DNA from: Treponema sp.
GTDB lineage: Bacteria > Spirochaetota > Spirochaetia > Treponematales > Breznakiellaceae
Direction: 5' to 3'
Length of the DNA: 6,698 bases
Assembly: GCA_031264395.1 (NCBI GenBank)
Contig: JAISEB010000187.1
Location: forward strand, 1-6,698
How positions within the stretch are numbered: the stretch's first letter is position 1; every line of letters starts with the position of its first letter. Under the pieces are notes generated by a model. It worked only from the letters and a program-made list of their open reading frames with translations, did not search any database and was not told the DNA's origin. Of the stretch, positions 6,267 through 6,698 are shown piece by piece. A program made the position numbers and the translations under genes.

Positions 6267-6698
6267 GTGAGCGTGGAAAGAGGGGACATTGTCACCGCTT
6301 CGGTACAGGAAATAGCCGCGGGAGGGGCCGGGCTTGCCTCCGTGGAAGGCATGAAGGTCTTCATAGCCATGACCGCCCCCGGCGACACGGTAAGGGCCCG
6401 TATCACCCGGAAACACAAAAACTGGGCCGCCGCGGAACTTGCCGGCGTGCTTGAGCCTTCGCCCCTGCGGAAGGAACCGGCCTGCCCCCTGTACGGGATC
6501 TGCGGGGGCTGTTCCCTCCAGCATCTGCCGTACGAATTCCAGCTTGAAGCCAAAACCGCCATACTGAAAAACGCCTTTACCCGCATAGGGCGCACCGGCA
6601 TTCCCCTTCTTGACGCGGCGGCCTCCCCGCCCTGGGAATACCGGAACAGGGTGCGGCTTCACCGCGCCGGGGAAAACCTGCCCGCGGGCTTCAAGGCA
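6267..6698 (+). CDS. rlmD: 23S rRNA (uracil-5-)-methyltransferase RlmD/RumA type, N-terminal part (runs off the right edge)
   Basis: The first 144 codons of an RNA m5U methyltransferase. Residues 2-62 form a TRAM RNA-binding domain (VERGDIVTASVQEIAAGGAG, then VEGMKVFIAMTAPGDTVRARI). CPLYGICGGCSLQHL (73-87) holds three cysteines, Cys73, Cys79 and Cys82, in the C-x5-C-x2-C spacing of the iron-sulfur cluster of RumA/RlmD; the fourth ligand would lie beyond the window. QLEAKTAILKNAFTRIG and the EYRNRVRLH segment are also typical. TRAM plus cluster cysteines argue against TrmA, which lacks both. RlmC and RlmCD remain possible because the methyltransferase domain is missing. The frame opens after a TAA at 6255-6257, and the first start is GTG at 6267; a second GTG at 6273 is an alternative. 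Neither has a Shine-Dalgarno sequence. The gene is divergent from the lipase. Confidence 0.87.
   Translation, partial: MSVERGDIVTASVQEIAAGGAGLASVEGMKVFIAMTAPGDTVRARITRKHKNWAAAELAGVLEPSPLRKEPACPLYGICGGCSLQHLPYEFQLEAKTAILKNAFTRIGRTGIPLLDAAASPPWEYRNRVRLHRAGENLPAGFKA

Noticed and set aside
741..6306. TGTACCG occurs in three intergenic regions (1810-1816 plus, 6220-6226 plus, 747-741 minus)
   Set aside because: The same 7-mer also occurs inside genes (near 2642 and 6300, minus strand), and the three copies sit at different distances and orientations from the nearby starts, so a shared operator is not supported.

Overview
The window is a densely packed bacterial chromosomal segment of clearly above-average GC. 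It holds seven genes, five complete and two cut by the window edges. The gene set is housekeeping in character: RNA modification, RNA tailing, base-excision-type repair, a lipase, and two proteins of unclear role. The DUF3842 protein, the P-loop/Asp23 fusion and the TPR protein with a degenerate peptidase fold, together with heavy use of ATA, CTT, CGG and AGG codons, suggest a GC-rich spirochaete of the Treponema group, such as a gut treponeme. That placement is an inference from protein character. No search was possible, and Clostridia-like relatives of some of these families exist.

Left part (1-679, minus strand): a small uracil-DNA-glycosylase-superfamily protein is followed, with a 4-base ATGA stop/start overlap, by a DUF3842 protein that runs off the left edge. 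Divergent from it, an RluA-family pseudouridine synthase with an S4 domain occupies 750-1748 on the plus strand.

Centre (1844-3887, plus strand): a two-gene operon. The first protein fuses a P-loop ATP-binding domain to a C-terminal Asp23/Gls24-like domain. The second, 10 bases downstream behind a full TAAGGAG ribosome binding site, is an exported protein with a peptidase-MA-like fold that has lost its HExxH zinc motif, followed by TPR-like repeats.

Right part (3933-6212, minus strand): a lipase/monoacylglycerol-lipase-type alpha/beta hydrolase followed 24 bases later by pcnB, a poly(A) polymerase with a TTG start and a basic C-terminal tail. This operon ends in an intrinsic terminator that overlaps the pcnB stop codon and faces the centre operon. 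Divergent from the lipase, the 5' part of an RlmD-type 23S rRNA m5U methyltransferase runs off the right edge.

A pattern not tied to any one gene: the genes that begin transcription units (P-loop/Asp23, lipase, rlmD and possibly the pseudouridine synthase) lack a usable Shine-Dalgarno sequence and have a -10-like box so close to the start codon that the mRNA would be leaderless or nearly so. The operon-internal genes (DUF3842, TPR protein, pcnB) have strong Shine-Dalgarno sequences. I see no mobile element, CRISPR array, tRNA or rRNA in the window.
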